Source of the DNA: an uncultured Ilumatobacter sp.
Lineage (GTDB): Bacteria; Actinomycetota; Acidimicrobiia; Acidimicrobiales; Ilumatobacteraceae
Length of the DNA: 64,000 nt
Reading direction: 5' to 3'
Assembly (NCBI GenBank): GCA_905182555.1
Contig: CAJJBX010000005.1
Coordinates: 62,001-126,000, forward strand
In this document: one piece after another, positions 44,980 through 53,743 of the stretch
Position numbering within the stretch: the first letter of the stretch is position 1
Layout: the number at the start of each line of letters is the position of its first letter
Made by a program: the position numbers and the translations under genes
The notes under the pieces: generated by a model
What the model saw: the letters and a program-made list of their open reading frames with translations, nothing else
Told to the model about the DNA's origin: nothing
Databases searched by the model: none

Positions 44980-45895
44980 ATGACCGAGACCATCATCAGC
45001 TCCGCTACGAGGGAAGTCGTCATCGGCTTCAATCGTCCGTTCGTCATGATCGGCGAGCGCATCAACCCGACGGGCCGCAAGCTGCTCGCCGCCGAGATGA
45101 AAGTGGGCAACTTCGATCGGGTGGCCTCCGATGCCCTCGCGCAGGTCGCTGCTGGCGCACAGATGCTCGACATCAATGCTGGCATCCCACTGGCCGACGA
45201 GCCTGCGCTCCTCGCCCAGGCCATTCAGTTGGTCCAGTCGATCACCGACGTGCCGCTGTCGATCGACTCCTCGATTGTCGCTTCGCTGAGCGGCGCGCCA
45301 TCAACAAAGGCAAGCCGCTCATCAACAAGTCCCCGGCGAAGACGAGCAGATGGAACGAGTGCTTCCACTGGTCAAAAAATACGGCGCGGCAGTCGTCGCG
45401 ATCTCCAACGACGAGACCGGAATTTCCGAAGACCCCGATGTCCGCTTTGAAGTCGCACGCAAGATCGTTCGCCGCGCCGCCGACTACGGGATTCCCTCGT
45501 CCGACGTCATCGTCGATCCTCTGGTGATGCCGATCGGCGCCCTGGGTCAGGCTGGCCAGCAAGTATTCAAGCTGCTCCGCCGCCTCCAGACCGAGCTCAA
45601 AGTGAACACCACATGCGGCGCGTCGAACGTGAGCTTCGGGCTTCCTGAGCGCAACGCGATCACCGGCACGTTCCTCGCCATGGCGATCTCCAACGGTATG
45701 ACGTCGGCAATCATGAGCCCGCTGCACGACGAAGTGAAGAAGGCCGTCAAAGCCGCCGACGTGCTCGCTGGCCATGACCAAGACTGCGGCGCATGGATCG
45801 CCACATACCGCGAGGGTGGAGGCCAGGCCGCCGGCGACGCAGCCGGTGGCGCCCCGAAGCGTCGTGGTGGCCGTAGCGCCCGCGTGGCAGGCTGA
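44980..45895 (+). CDS. Pterin-binding corrinoid methyltransferase (methylcorrinoid:tetrahydrofolate), two frameshifts
   Basis: About 304 residues. N-terminal ERINPTGRKLLAAEMK and AQMLDINAGIPLADE mark the dihydropteroate-synthase-like TIM barrel; the later frame gives EDEQMERVLPLVKKYGAAVVAISNDETG, DVIVDPLVMPIGA and NTTCGASNVSFGLPERNAI. Two single-base indels at about 45290 and 45330 interrupt the frame: an intermediate frame reads INKGKPLIN and then VPGEDEQM. The family moves methyl between the corrinoid protein and tetrahydrofolate, so this is the acceptor step of the cluster. The basic/glycine-rich C-terminus is extra. The indels are probably sequencing errors since both halves look functional. 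Confidence 0.88.
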
Positions 45896-45908
45896 CGGAG
45901 GAATTCGT

Positions 45909-47915
45909 GTGGCTGGCAACATGACGTACAAGGTCGAATTCGCACCGTCAGGGTTGTCAGTGACGGTCAGTGAAGGCATCACCGTGCTCGATGCTGCACG
46001 TCTTGCCGGGGCCGACCTCGATTCGACATGCGGTGGACGCGGACTCTGTGGCCGTTGCCAGATCGTGCCCACGAACACCGACGCGCTGACCGGTTGGGCC
46101 TCGACCGAAGAGGAATACAAGGGCCGCCGGCCAATCCCCGATGGTCAGCGTCTCGGATGCGCGGCACAAGTTTGCGGCAACCTCAAAGTTGAGATCCCCG
46201 CAGCGAGCCAGGTCCACAAACAGGTCGTCCGGAAGTCCGTCGACGTGGGCAGCATCGAGATCGACCCGCTCATCCGCCTGCACTACATCGAGTTGGAGAA
46301 GGCCGAACTCGGCTCTGATCTGCGCGGGCTGACCGAACAGATCGCCGAACGGCTGTCGATGACCTATGGCGTGACGATGTCGCGCCTCGCAACTCACGTC
46401 CTTGCGCTGATTGCACCGGCAGCCAAACGTGGCAACAACACGATCACCGTCGCTGTCCGGCATGGTCACGAGGTCTGCGCCATTTATCCGGGCTACGTCG
46501 ACCTGGCATTCGGCATCGCCGTCGACGTCGGCTCGACCACCATTGCTGGCCACCTCGTTGATCTGTCGACCGGCGAGATCCGCGCGACCAACGGTGTGAT
46601 GAACCCGCAGATTCGGTTCGGCGACGACCTGATGTCGCGCGTGTCGTACGTGATGATGAACCCAGGCGGCGAGGTTGAGCTCACTCGGTCAGTGCGGACT
46701 GCACTCGACGAAATGGTCGGCGCGCTCGTCGCTGAGGCCGGAATTGACCGCGACGTGGTGCTCGACATGACGATCGTTGGCAACCCGATCATGCACCACG
46801 TCATCCTCGGCATCGATCCGACGCCGCTTGGCCAAGCCCCGTTCCTTCTGGCAACCGACAGCGCCGTGGTCACATTGGCCGTCGACCTCGACATCGACGC
46901 CCGGTTCTGCGAGGTCTACTTCCTCCCCTGCATCGCCGGCCATGTCGGCGCCGATACCGCTGGCGCAATTCTCGCCGAAGGCCCACACCGCAGCGACGCC
47001 CTCCAACTTTTGGTCGACGTCGGCACAAACGCTGAGATCGTGTTCGGCAACTCGGCTCATGTACTGGCTGCTTCGTCCCCCACCGGCCCGGCCTTCGAAG
47101 GCGCCCAGATCTCTGCCGGAATGCGCGCCACGGCAGGCGCCATCGAACGGGTCCGCATCGACCGCGACACGCTCGAACCGAAAGTTAAGGTGATCGGCTC
47201 CGACCTCTGGTCAGATGACCCTGGCTTCGAAGCCGAGACCCGGTCGCTCGACATCTCCGGCATCTGCGGATCCGGAATCATTGAAGTGATGGGCGAGTTG
47301 TATCTTTCGGGACTCATCGACGTCGACGGCACCGTACGTTCCGACGGGCCGGCCAAGACGTCGCGCATCTTCGCCCACGGACGCACGTTCTCGTATCGGC
47401 TGTTCGGTGTTGCCGATGAACCGGCTGCAAACATCAACGTCACCCAAGACGACGTGCGAGCCATTCAGCTCGCGAAAGCCGCATTGCGCGCTGGTATCGA
47501 TCTGCTGTGCGAACACGCTGGCAAAATCGATCCGAACGGCATCGGCTCGGTTCGGCTCGCCGGAGCCTTCGGTGCCCATATCGATCCGCTGTACGCCAAG
47601 GTGATTGGCCTCGTCCCTGACGTGCCGGTCGCGAAGGTTGCATCCGTTGGCAACGCTGCCGGAGCCGGCGCTGTTCGAGCCTTGGTATCGGCCAGCCAAC
47701 GCGCCGAGATCGAAGAGACAGTGCGACGAGTGCACAAGATCGAGACCGCGACCGAGCCCCGGTTCCAGGATCTGTTCGTCAACGCCATGGGATTCCCCCA
47801 CACGACCGAGCCAACGCCGAACCTCGCAACCGAAACCATGCTCCCAGTTGCCCAGCTAAAGCCCGAAGGGGCTGGCGCCAGACAGCGCACTGGCAGACGG
47901 CGTCGACCCGCCTGA
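45909..47915 (+). CDS. Corrinoid activation protein: 2Fe-2S ferredoxin plus ASKHA (RamA/DUF4445-like)
   Basis: 668 residues from GTG 45909, with GGAGG seven bases upstream (ATG at 45921 is an alternative). N-terminal [2Fe-2S] ferredoxin domain with C41, C47, C50 and C84 (STCGGRGLCGRC, LGCAAQVCG), a linker domain, then the actin-like ATPase domain (FGIAVDVGSTTIAGHLVDL, LLVDVGTNAEIVFG, RLAGAFGAHIDP, VGNAAGAGAVRALVS). These proteins use ATP and an electron to rescue Co(II) corrinoid to active Co(I). It completes the demethylation machinery. Follows the methyltransferase by 13 bases. Confidence 0.93.
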   Translation: MAGNMTYKVEFAPSGLSVTVSEGITVLDAARLAGADLDSTCGGRGLCGRCQIVPTNTDALTGWASTEEEYKGRRPIPDGQRLGCAAQVCGNLKVEIPAASQVHKQVVRKSVDVGSIEIDPLIRLHYIELEKAELGSDLRGLTEQIAERLSMTYGVTMSRLATHVLALIAPAAKRGNNTITVAVRHGHEVCAIYPGYVDLAFGIAVDVGSTTIAGHLVDLSTGEIRATNGVMNPQIRFGDDLMSRVSYVMMNPGGEVELTRSVRTALDEMVGALVAEAGIDRDVVLDMTIVGNPIMHHVILGIDPTPLGQAPFLLATDSAVVTLAVDLDIDARFCEVYFLPCIAGHVGADTAGAILAEGPHRSDALQLLVDVGTNAEIVFGNSAHVLAASSPTGPAFEGAQISAGMRATAGAIERVRIDRDTLEPKVKVIGSDLWSDDPGFEAETRSLDISGICGSGIIEVMGELYLSGLIDVDGTVRSDGPAKTSRIFAHGRTFSYRLFGVADEPAANINVTQDDVRAIQLAKAALRAGIDLLCEHAGKIDPNGIGSVRLAGAFGAHIDPLYAKVIGLVPDVPVAKVASVGNAAGAGAVRALVSASQRAEIEETVRRVHKIETATEPRFQDLFVNAMGFPHTTEPTPNLATETMLPVAQLKPEGAGARQRTGRRRRPA

Positions 47916-48020
47916 AATCGTGGCGGCGGCTGATCAGGTTGCTAACTCGAGGCGTTGCCGATGGCTTCTCGCCAAGACTGATTCGGTCCGCTTATTCTCA
48001 CCCACCCCTCGTGCGTTCTG

Positions 48021-48049
48021 TATGATGGAACCGTTCCGCATTGTGGAAC
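48021..48049 (+). promoter_or_regulatory. Promoter -10 and IclR operator before the MttB gene
   Basis: TATGAT (48021-48026) is a good -10 box; seven bases later begins the perfect palindrome GTTCCGCATTGTGGAAC (48033-48049). Its reverse complement differs from the site at 42903 by one base. The position just after -10 suits repression by the IclR protein. Confidence 0.8.
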
Positions 48050-48085
48050 CCCCTCATTGGGGACGGGCGACGAACGGGGTGAGTA

Positions 48086-49624
48086 ATGAGTGACGAACGA
48101 CGTGGGCGTCGGACGGGTGGCCGCGCTGGGCGTGCGGCCAGCCGGGCATCGACCGCAGCCCCAATCCCGTCATATCTGAAACGTCAGATCAGGCCGTACG
48201 AGTTGGTCACCGACGAACAGTTGGAGATCATCGAGCACAACGCCGACACCATCCTTGAAACCGTCGGAATCGAATTCCGCAACTACCCGAGCGCCCTCGA
48301 AATGTGGCGCGCGGTAGGCGCCGATGTCGAAGGCGAACGAGTTCGCTTTCCGCGCGGGCTGTGCCGCAAGCTTGTGCAAGATAGCGCTCCGCGCCAGTAC
48401 ACGCAGCACGCACGCAATCCGGAACGCAACGTCGAAATCGGCGGCAACAACACGGTCTTCGCACCGAACTACGGCTCGCCTTTCGTCTATGACCAGGACG
48501 ACGGCCGTCGGTACGCAACGATCGCCGATTTCCAGAACATCGTGAAGCTCACGTACATGTCGCCGAACCTGCATCACTCGGGCGGCACGGTGTGCGAGCC
48601 CGTTGACGTACCCGTCAACAAGCGTCACCTCGACATGGTGTACGCCCACCTCAAGTACAGCGACAAAGCCTTCATGGGCTCGGTCACCGCTGGCGAGCGG
48701 GCGGCCGACTCGGTCGAGATGGCACGCATCGCATTCGGCGGCGACCTGCAAGATCGCACCGTCATGTCGTCGCTCATCAACGCATCGTCCCCACTCGTCT
48801 GGGACGACACAATGCTGGCTGCGGCCGAGACCTATGCGGCTGCCAACCAGGCGTGCATCATCTCTCCGTTCATCCTCGCTGGCGCAATGGCACCGACCAC
48901 CTCGGCCGGCGTCGCCGCACAAACACTCGCCGAAGCATTGGCCGGCATGGCTTTCTGCCAGCTCGTACGCCCAGGCGCCCCGGTGATCTTCGGGTCGTTC
49001 GCATCGTCGATGTCGATGGCCACTGGCGCACCGACGTTCGGCACGCCCGAACCGGCGATCGTCCTCTACACCGTTGCTGCACTTGCTCGCCGACTTGGCG
49101 TCCCGTTCCGCTCGGGCGGCTCACTGACCGCCTCCAAGCTGCCTGATGCTCAAGCCGCGTACGAGTCGGCTTCGACGATCATTCCGACCGTGATGGCGGG
49201 CGTCAACTTCGTTCTCCACGCGGCTGGCTGGATGGAAGGCGGCCTTGCCGTCGGCTACGAGAAGTTCATGATGGATGCCGACCAACTCGGCATGATGATG
49301 ACGCTCGCCAAGGGCCTTGATATGAGCGAGAATGGCCAAGCCATGGAACAGCTCACCGTGCACACGCCCGGCGACCACTTTCTCGGAACAGCACACACTT
49401 TCGCCAACTTCGAAACCGCGTTCTATCGATCGACAATGGCCGACAACTCGAGCTACGAGCAGTGGCTCGAAGACGGTTCGACGACCACTGCCGACCGTGC
49501 CAACACCGCGTGGAAAGAGTCGCTGGCCTCTTACGAAGCACCGCCGCTCGACGATGCGATCGACGCTGAGCTGCTCGACTTCATCGGCCGCCGCAAGTCT
49601 GAAATGCCCGACGGCATCGGCTGA
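48086..49624 (+). CDS. MttB-family corrinoid methyltransferase, non-pyrrolysine type
   Basis: 512 residues. A TIM-barrel protein of the trimethylamine methyltransferase superfamily (COG5598). Recognisable parts: YELVTDEQLEIIEHNADTIL, VGIEFRNYPSAL, NNTVFAPNYGSPFVYD, GTVCEPVDVP, FGGDLQDRTVMSSLINASSP and FGSFASSMSMATGAPTFGTPE. There is no in-frame amber codon, so pyrrolysine is not used; such members demethylate glycine betaine, proline betaine, carnitine or related quaternary amines. Which substrate is used here cannot be told. A basic arginine/glycine-rich tail of about 25 residues precedes the domain. It has its own operator/promoter, 170 bases after the activator gene. Confidence 0.92.
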   Translation: MSDERRGRRTGGRAGRAASRASTAAPIPSYLKRQIRPYELVTDEQLEIIEHNADTILETVGIEFRNYPSALEMWRAVGADVEGERVRFPRGLCRKLVQDSAPRQYTQHARNPERNVEIGGNNTVFAPNYGSPFVYDQDDGRRYATIADFQNIVKLTYMSPNLHHSGGTVCEPVDVPVNKRHLDMVYAHLKYSDKAFMGSVTAGERAADSVEMARIAFGGDLQDRTVMSSLINASSPLVWDDTMLAAAETYAAANQACIISPFILAGAMAPTTSAGVAAQTLAEALAGMAFCQLVRPGAPVIFGSFASSMSMATGAPTFGTPEPAIVLYTVAALARRLGVPFRSGGSLTASKLPDAQAAYESASTIIPTVMAGVNFVLHAAGWMEGGLAVGYEKFMMDADQLGMMMTLAKGLDMSENGQAMEQLTVHTPGDHFLGTAHTFANFETAFYRSTMADNSSYEQWLEDGSTTTADRANTAWKESLASYEAPPLDDAIDAELLDFIGRRKSEMPDGIG

Positions 49625-49661
49625 CTTCGGCCCGCTGAGCCGCGTGGGCCACACTGGCGCG

Positions 49662-50117
49662 ATGAGTGCAGCAACAGAGGGTTCCGCAACCGTCGATGTG
49701 AACGGGTCGGCCAGTGACGTTTTCGCCTACCTGACTGATCTCGACCGCCTTCCCGGCCTCAGCCCGGAGAACGTCCGCTGCGAGTTCCTCGAGGGTTCAA
49801 CCGAGGTCGCCGTCGGCTCAACCTTCCGTGGCCACAACAAGGCCCGCGACTACGAATGGCACGCCGATTGCCTCGTCACCGAGTTCGAACCGGCCAAGGC
49901 ATTTGCCTACTCGGTGCCGCCGAAGTTCGAACATGCCACCGTCTGGCGCTACGACATCACGCCGACCGGCGATGCCACGTGCACCGTGACCGAGTCGTTC
50001 GAAGCACCATTGCTCGAACTCCCCAAGATCTATCCGGGAAAGATCGAAGGTCGCCGGGACAACCTTGAAGAGGCATGCCAGACCACCATGAACAACCTGC
50101 GCAGAGCCTTCGAATAG
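49662..50117 (+). CDS. SRPBCC (START-like) superfamily protein
   Basis: 151 residues from ATG 49662. The polyketide-cyclase/START fold is indicated by ATVDVNGSASDVFAYLTDLDRLPGL, GSTFRGHN, YDITPTGDATCTVTESFEAP and the C-terminal helix. Hydrophobic ligand binding is likely; ligand unknown. It is 37 bases after the MttB gene and may be in the same transcript. Its stop codon overlaps the first bases of the palindromic repeat shared with 16.1 kb. Confidence 0.85.
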   Translation: MSAATEGSATVDVNGSASDVFAYLTDLDRLPGLSPENVRCEFLEGSTEVAVGSTFRGHNKARDYEWHADCLVTEFEPAKAFAYSVPPKFEHATVWRYDITPTGDATCTVTESFEAPLLELPKIYPGKIEGRRDNLEEACQTTMNNLRRAFE

Positions 50118-50151
50118 TTGCGAAAGGGGCCTGACCCCAAACGTAACTATT
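50116..50151 (+). repeat. Palindromic repeat unit, copy 2
   Basis: Same 23 bases as copy 1 at 16139, with outer arms TAGTTGCG and CGTAACTA forming a near-perfect inverted repeat around GGGG-CCTGA-CCCC. It exactly fills the gap between two convergent genes and includes both stop codons, so it may serve as a bidirectional terminator. Confidence 0.9.
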
Positions 50152-51338
50152 TTGGCTTGAGCGCGATCGTCAGACAGCCCAAGCCGAGTGCGCCATAGAG
50201 CAGCGCCCCGAACACCATTGGCGTCACCGTGGTATCGATCTGGGCGTCGACGATGGCGGCAAGCGCCGCACCGACACCGAGTTGCGCGACCCCGAGAATC
50301 GCGGCTGCTGTACCGGCCTTGTCAGCTGCTCAGCGCCGACACGCTCATCGGCGCCATGGTGCCTGCCCTCGCGTTGGCAATCAATGCCCAGCCGAACCAG
50401 AACCAGACCGACGGAACTCCGTCTGCAAGCAGCGTGCCGACCAGCCCGACGACGCTCACCACGACGAACACCGTGGCTGCGCTGATGACCATCTTCTCGG
50501 CGCCATATTTCAGAATGAGTCGACGGTTAAAAAGCAACGCCAGCGCCATGCCGATGCCTGATGCTCCGAAGAACAACGTGAACTGCGAGTCGCGGTCGTA
50601 AACGTTGTCGAGCACCACCTGCGCGCTTCCAAGCCACACGAAGAATGCGCCACCGAAGAATGCCTGGGCGATGAGAATCCACAACGTCACGCGAGTGGCC
50701 ATGACTGCACCGAAGGCCTCGCTGATCCGCGCCAGTTTGATTGGACGCCGCAGTTCGGGCGCCAAGGTTTCACCGAACCTGATGGCCCAAACGAGCGCTA
50801 TTCCTGCAAGCACGAGGCCAGCCGAGAAAACCATCCGCCAGTCACCGACGAGCAAAATCGCTTCACCGACGAACGGCATGAAGATCGGTCCAAGCAAGAA
50901 GATGGCGCTGAAGGTGCTCACGACGCGGGCCATCTGATCTCCAGCGAACAGGTCGCGAGCGATCGCCATGCGCATCACGGTCGGCGACGATGCGCCGAGG
51001 CCCCACACGAATCGAGCAGCCAGGAGTAGTTCGAAGTTGGGTGACAGGGCGCTGCAGATCGCACCGACCGCGTACACCGCGACACCCGTAATAAGCACGG
51101 GTCGCCGACCGAACCGATCGGCCAGGATGCCGTAGAACAGCTGCCCGACCGCCATGCCAGCGAAATAAACGGTGCCAGTTACCGCCGGGCTCATTCCCCG
51201 CTCGTCGAGGTCGAATGCTTCAGCGAGCTGGTCGAATGCAGGCAGCGCTGCGTCGATCCCAAAGGCCATCAAGACGCCGATGAACGCGAGGAACGCGATG
51301 GCCGATCGTTCCGTTCTCTGGCGCCCGACATCGTTCAC
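50147..51338 (-). CDS. MFS transporter, Bcr/CflA (DHA1) type, one frameshift
   Basis: About 397 residues and 12 membrane helices from GTG 51338 (NDVGRQRTERSAIAFLAF). MFS motif A is GILADRFGRRPVL; the helix-5 region is RFVWGLGASSPTVMRMAIARD. Near 50327 one base is missing after SVSALSS; the next frame continues DKAGTAAAILGVAQLG and ends in LTIALKPK at the stop 50147-50149. Bcr/CflA members export drugs or amino-acid-like compounds. The stop lies within the repeat unit at 50116-50151. Convergent with the SRPBCC gene. Confidence 0.85.
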
Positions 51339-51421
51339 TGCCGCACCATAGCGACGCAGCGGTCGTTTGACCGGCGGGGTTCGGGAGGGAGAATTTGCCG
51401 GCGCACGACTACGGTGCGGCA

Positions 51422-52420
51422 ATGGCAAACAACGACATCGTGATGTTGGAAGGTGGGCCGTTGATCGACCCGGCAGCCCTCGAAAATGCACTCGGCTGGG
51501 CTCTGAAGCCCGAAGGCCTCTGCAAGGACGACACCTGCGTCATCGTTCACGATCGCGCTGCGTTGATGAGCGGGGACCGCGTTGACGTCACCGCCGTGGC
51601 GTCTCTGATCGACCGACCTGCGGCGCACGACGCCACATCCGACCTCGTGGCCATCGGCGCCCCACGCGATTTACGTCGCGCCGCTATCAACGACATGCGG
51701 GCTCCCGACTTCACGTTGCCCGACCTCGACGGCCTGCCGATGAACTTCTCCGACCATCGCTCCAAAAAGCGACTGCTCGTTGCGTTCTCGTCGTGGTGAG
51801 GCTGTCTCCTCGATCTGCCAGGTTGGCAGGCACTCCAAGAAGAACTCGCTGATCACAACTTCCAAGTGATCGCTGTCGCCGTCGATGAAGACGTCGAGAC
51901 CATCCGTGGTGCCGCTGACGGCATCACCTATCCCATCCTGATCGACGCCGATCATGTGGTCACAGAGCTCTACGCGATCTCGAACGTGCCGACGGTGCTG
52001 ATGATCGACGAGGACGACAACATCGTCCAGCCGAACTGGAGCGCCTACGCAAGCGACACGTTCCGCGAGCTCACCGGCATCAACTCCGAGACTCAGATGG
52101 ACCACATCCGCGCATGGGCCAAGGTCGGCACACTCCGGATGTCGCCCGAGGACGCAAAAGGTGCGGTCCACGACCTGAGCTCAGAGGAAGAACAGGCGCG
52201 ATTGTTCTTCCGCATCGCCACCCGCCTCCGCAACGACGGCGATGCCGAGGGTGCCGAACGGAACTTTGTCACGGCAATCGATCTCGCGCCTCACGACTGG
52301 ACTGTGCAGCGTGCGGCCCAGCCGTTACGTGGCATCAACCCGTTCGGCGACGCATTCATGGAGCTGTACACCGCCTTCAACGAAGCCGGACGGCCGTTCC
52401 ATGGGGTCACCGGCCACTGA
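51422..52420 (+). CDS. Thioredoxin-fold redoxin with in-frame TGA, candidate selenoprotein
   Basis: 332 residues if the TGA at 51797-51799 is read through as residue 126. The frame is open and coherent on both sides. Residues 1-95 are an unrecognised N-terminal domain; the redoxin domain starts at about 98 (RAPDFTLPDLDGLPMNF) and the active site reads LLVAFSSW-[TGA]-GCLLDLPGWQALQEEL, where homologs carry cysteine (W-C-G-C). FQVIAVAVDED, YPILIDADHVV and NVPTVLMIDEDD complete the fold. A C-terminal TPR-like stretch follows (LFFRIATRLRNDGDAEGAERNF). A hairpin CTGCCA-GGT-TGGCAG starts 16 bases after the TGA. Alternatively it is a Cys codon changed to TGA by mutation or error. Start ATG 51422. Confidence 0.82.
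51814..51830 (+). promoter_or_regulatory. Candidate bSECIS hairpin
   Basis: CTGCCA (51815-51820), loop GGT, TGGCAG (51824-51829), with a flanking U-G pair. The apical loop is 21 bases after the TGA and begins with G, which fits the known bacterial SECIS rules (loop 16-37 nt downstream, G in the first two loop bases, stem of 4 or more pairs). Confidence 0.6.
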
Positions 52421-52473
52421 ACTCCGTTCGGGTTTCACCTCGGGGATAGCGAGATAGTCGCTACGGTGAGCTC

Positions 52474-53232
52474 ATGGCCGAGACGTTCCACCTGGGGCTC
52501 AATGCCTCCGACATCAATGGTGCAACTCTGGCGATAGTGCCGGGCGACCCCAATCGGGTCGAGCGCATCGCTCAACTCCTTGATGATTCGCGGCCACTGG
52601 CAGCCCATCGCGAGTTCACATCGTGGATTGGAAAGCTCGACGGTAATTCAGTCGTGGTCTGCTCGACCGGCATTGGCGGACCGTCGACGTCGATCGCTGT
52701 CGAAGAACTCGCACAGCTTGGGGTGACCACCTTTCTGCGGGTCGGCACCACCGGCGGAATCCAGCCAAACGTCAACCCAGGCGACGTGATCATCACCACC
52801 GGAGCCGTTCGGCTGGATGGGGCAAGTTTGCACTTCGCACCGATGGAGTTCCCTGCCGTTGCCGACTTTGAGTGCACGACAGCCCTCGTCACTGCTGCGC
52901 GCGACGCCGGATCTCAGACCCACGTGGGCATCACGGCATCGAGCGACACGTTTTATCCAGGCCAAGAACGCTACGACACAACAACTGGCCGTGTGGTCGA
53001 ACGATTCCGTGGGTCGCTCGACGAGTGGCAGTCGATGGGCGTACTCAACTACGAGATGGAATCGGCAACCCTGTTGACGATGTGCGCATCGTCAGGCTGG
53101 CGCGCCGGCTGCGTTGCGGGTGTACTCGTCAACCGCACACAACAGGAAACTCCGGACGCCGCAACAATCGCTGCGACAGAGTCGAATGCAGTTGCCATCG
53201 TGGTGGCGGCGGCCCGCCAGCTCGCAGGCTGA
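52474..53232 (+). CDS. udp: Uridine phosphorylase
   Basis: 252 residues. It splits uridine with phosphate into uracil and ribose 1-phosphate. The protein matches enterobacterial Udp almost block for block: [94 protein letters not shown] and VNRTQQE. This is far closer than expected for an actinobacterial nucleoside phosphorylase, suggesting transfer from gammaproteobacteria. Ends one base before the convergent XRE gene. Confidence 0.95.
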   Translation: MAETFHLGLNASDINGATLAIVPGDPNRVERIAQLLDDSRPLAAHREFTSWIGKLDGNSVVVCSTGIGGPSTSIAVEELAQLGVTTFLRVGTTGGIQPNVNPGDVIITTGAVRLDGASLHFAPMEFPAVADFECTTALVTAARDAGSQTHVGITASSDTFYPGQERYDTTTGRVVERFRGSLDEWQSMGVLNYEMESATLLTMCASSGWRAGCVAGVLVNRTQQETPDAATIAATESNAVAIVVAAARQLAG

Positions 53233-53607
53233 TCAGAGATCGTTCGCGGCGATGAAGGCTCGGTAGACCCCGAGTAGCGACTGCTTTTGCACGTCCGTCA
53301 ACGCCTCATCGGTCTGGATTGCCGACTCGGTCGAAACCGCACCGCCCTCGTGACGGTCACGGCCAAGGAAACGCAGCAGCTTGTCAGCCGGCACGTTCAA
53401 CGCCGACGACAGGCCGTTGACGACTCGGACCGACGGTTCGTGGAGCCCTCGCTCGAGCTGGCTGAGATACGCATCAGAGAGGTCTGCAAGTTTGGCGAGC
53501 TCACGTTGGCTCAACTCCGCGAGTCGACGTTGACTGCGGATGAAGTCGCCGAGCGCTCCGGCGCCCCATTTCTGGTCGTCAGCTGCGTCGTTCGACTTCG
53601 AACTCAT
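53233..53607 (-). CDS. XRE-family HTH regulator
   Basis: 124 residues. HTH at about residues 18-80: LGDFIRSQRRLAELSQRELA, KLADLSDAYLSQLERG, LHEPSVRVVNGLSSALNV. It resembles the small regulator next to hbhA in mycobacteria (the Rv0474 type), and here too the next gene encodes a protein with a lysine/alanine-rich tail. It likely regulates that neighbour. The C-terminus (TDVQKQSLLGVYRAFI) is helical. Confidence 0.88.
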   Translation of the reverse strand: MSSKSNDAADDQKWGAGALGDFIRSQRRLAELSQRELAKLADLSDAYLSQLERGLHEPSVRVVNGLSSALNVPADKLLRFLGRDRHEGGAVSTESAIQTDEALTDVQKQSLLGVYRAFIAANDL

Positions 53608-53743
53608 TCAGTGATCCTGCCTGACATGGGTTGAAAAGTGACGACGCCCCGCCGAATATTCGGCGGGGCGGCGGTCGTGTTCGTACAGCGCTACTGCACC
53701 ATCACCCCTGGGGGATGGAGTGCTGTGCGGGGCGCTGAGCGGA

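Noticed and set aside
45242-46120. 292-codon minus-strand frame across the methyltransferase/activator junction
   Set aside because: Antisense to two recognisable genes, no homology pattern of its own.
48086-49624. MttB protein as a pyrrolysine enzyme
   Set aside because: The frame contains no in-frame TAG and reads through as the non-pyrrolysine branch.
51797-51799. TGA as the end of one gene and start of a second small thioredoxin gene
   Set aside because: The redoxin fold needs both halves, the frame is identical on both sides, and no ribosome-binding site or start codon follows closely (next ATG-type start would delete the active site).
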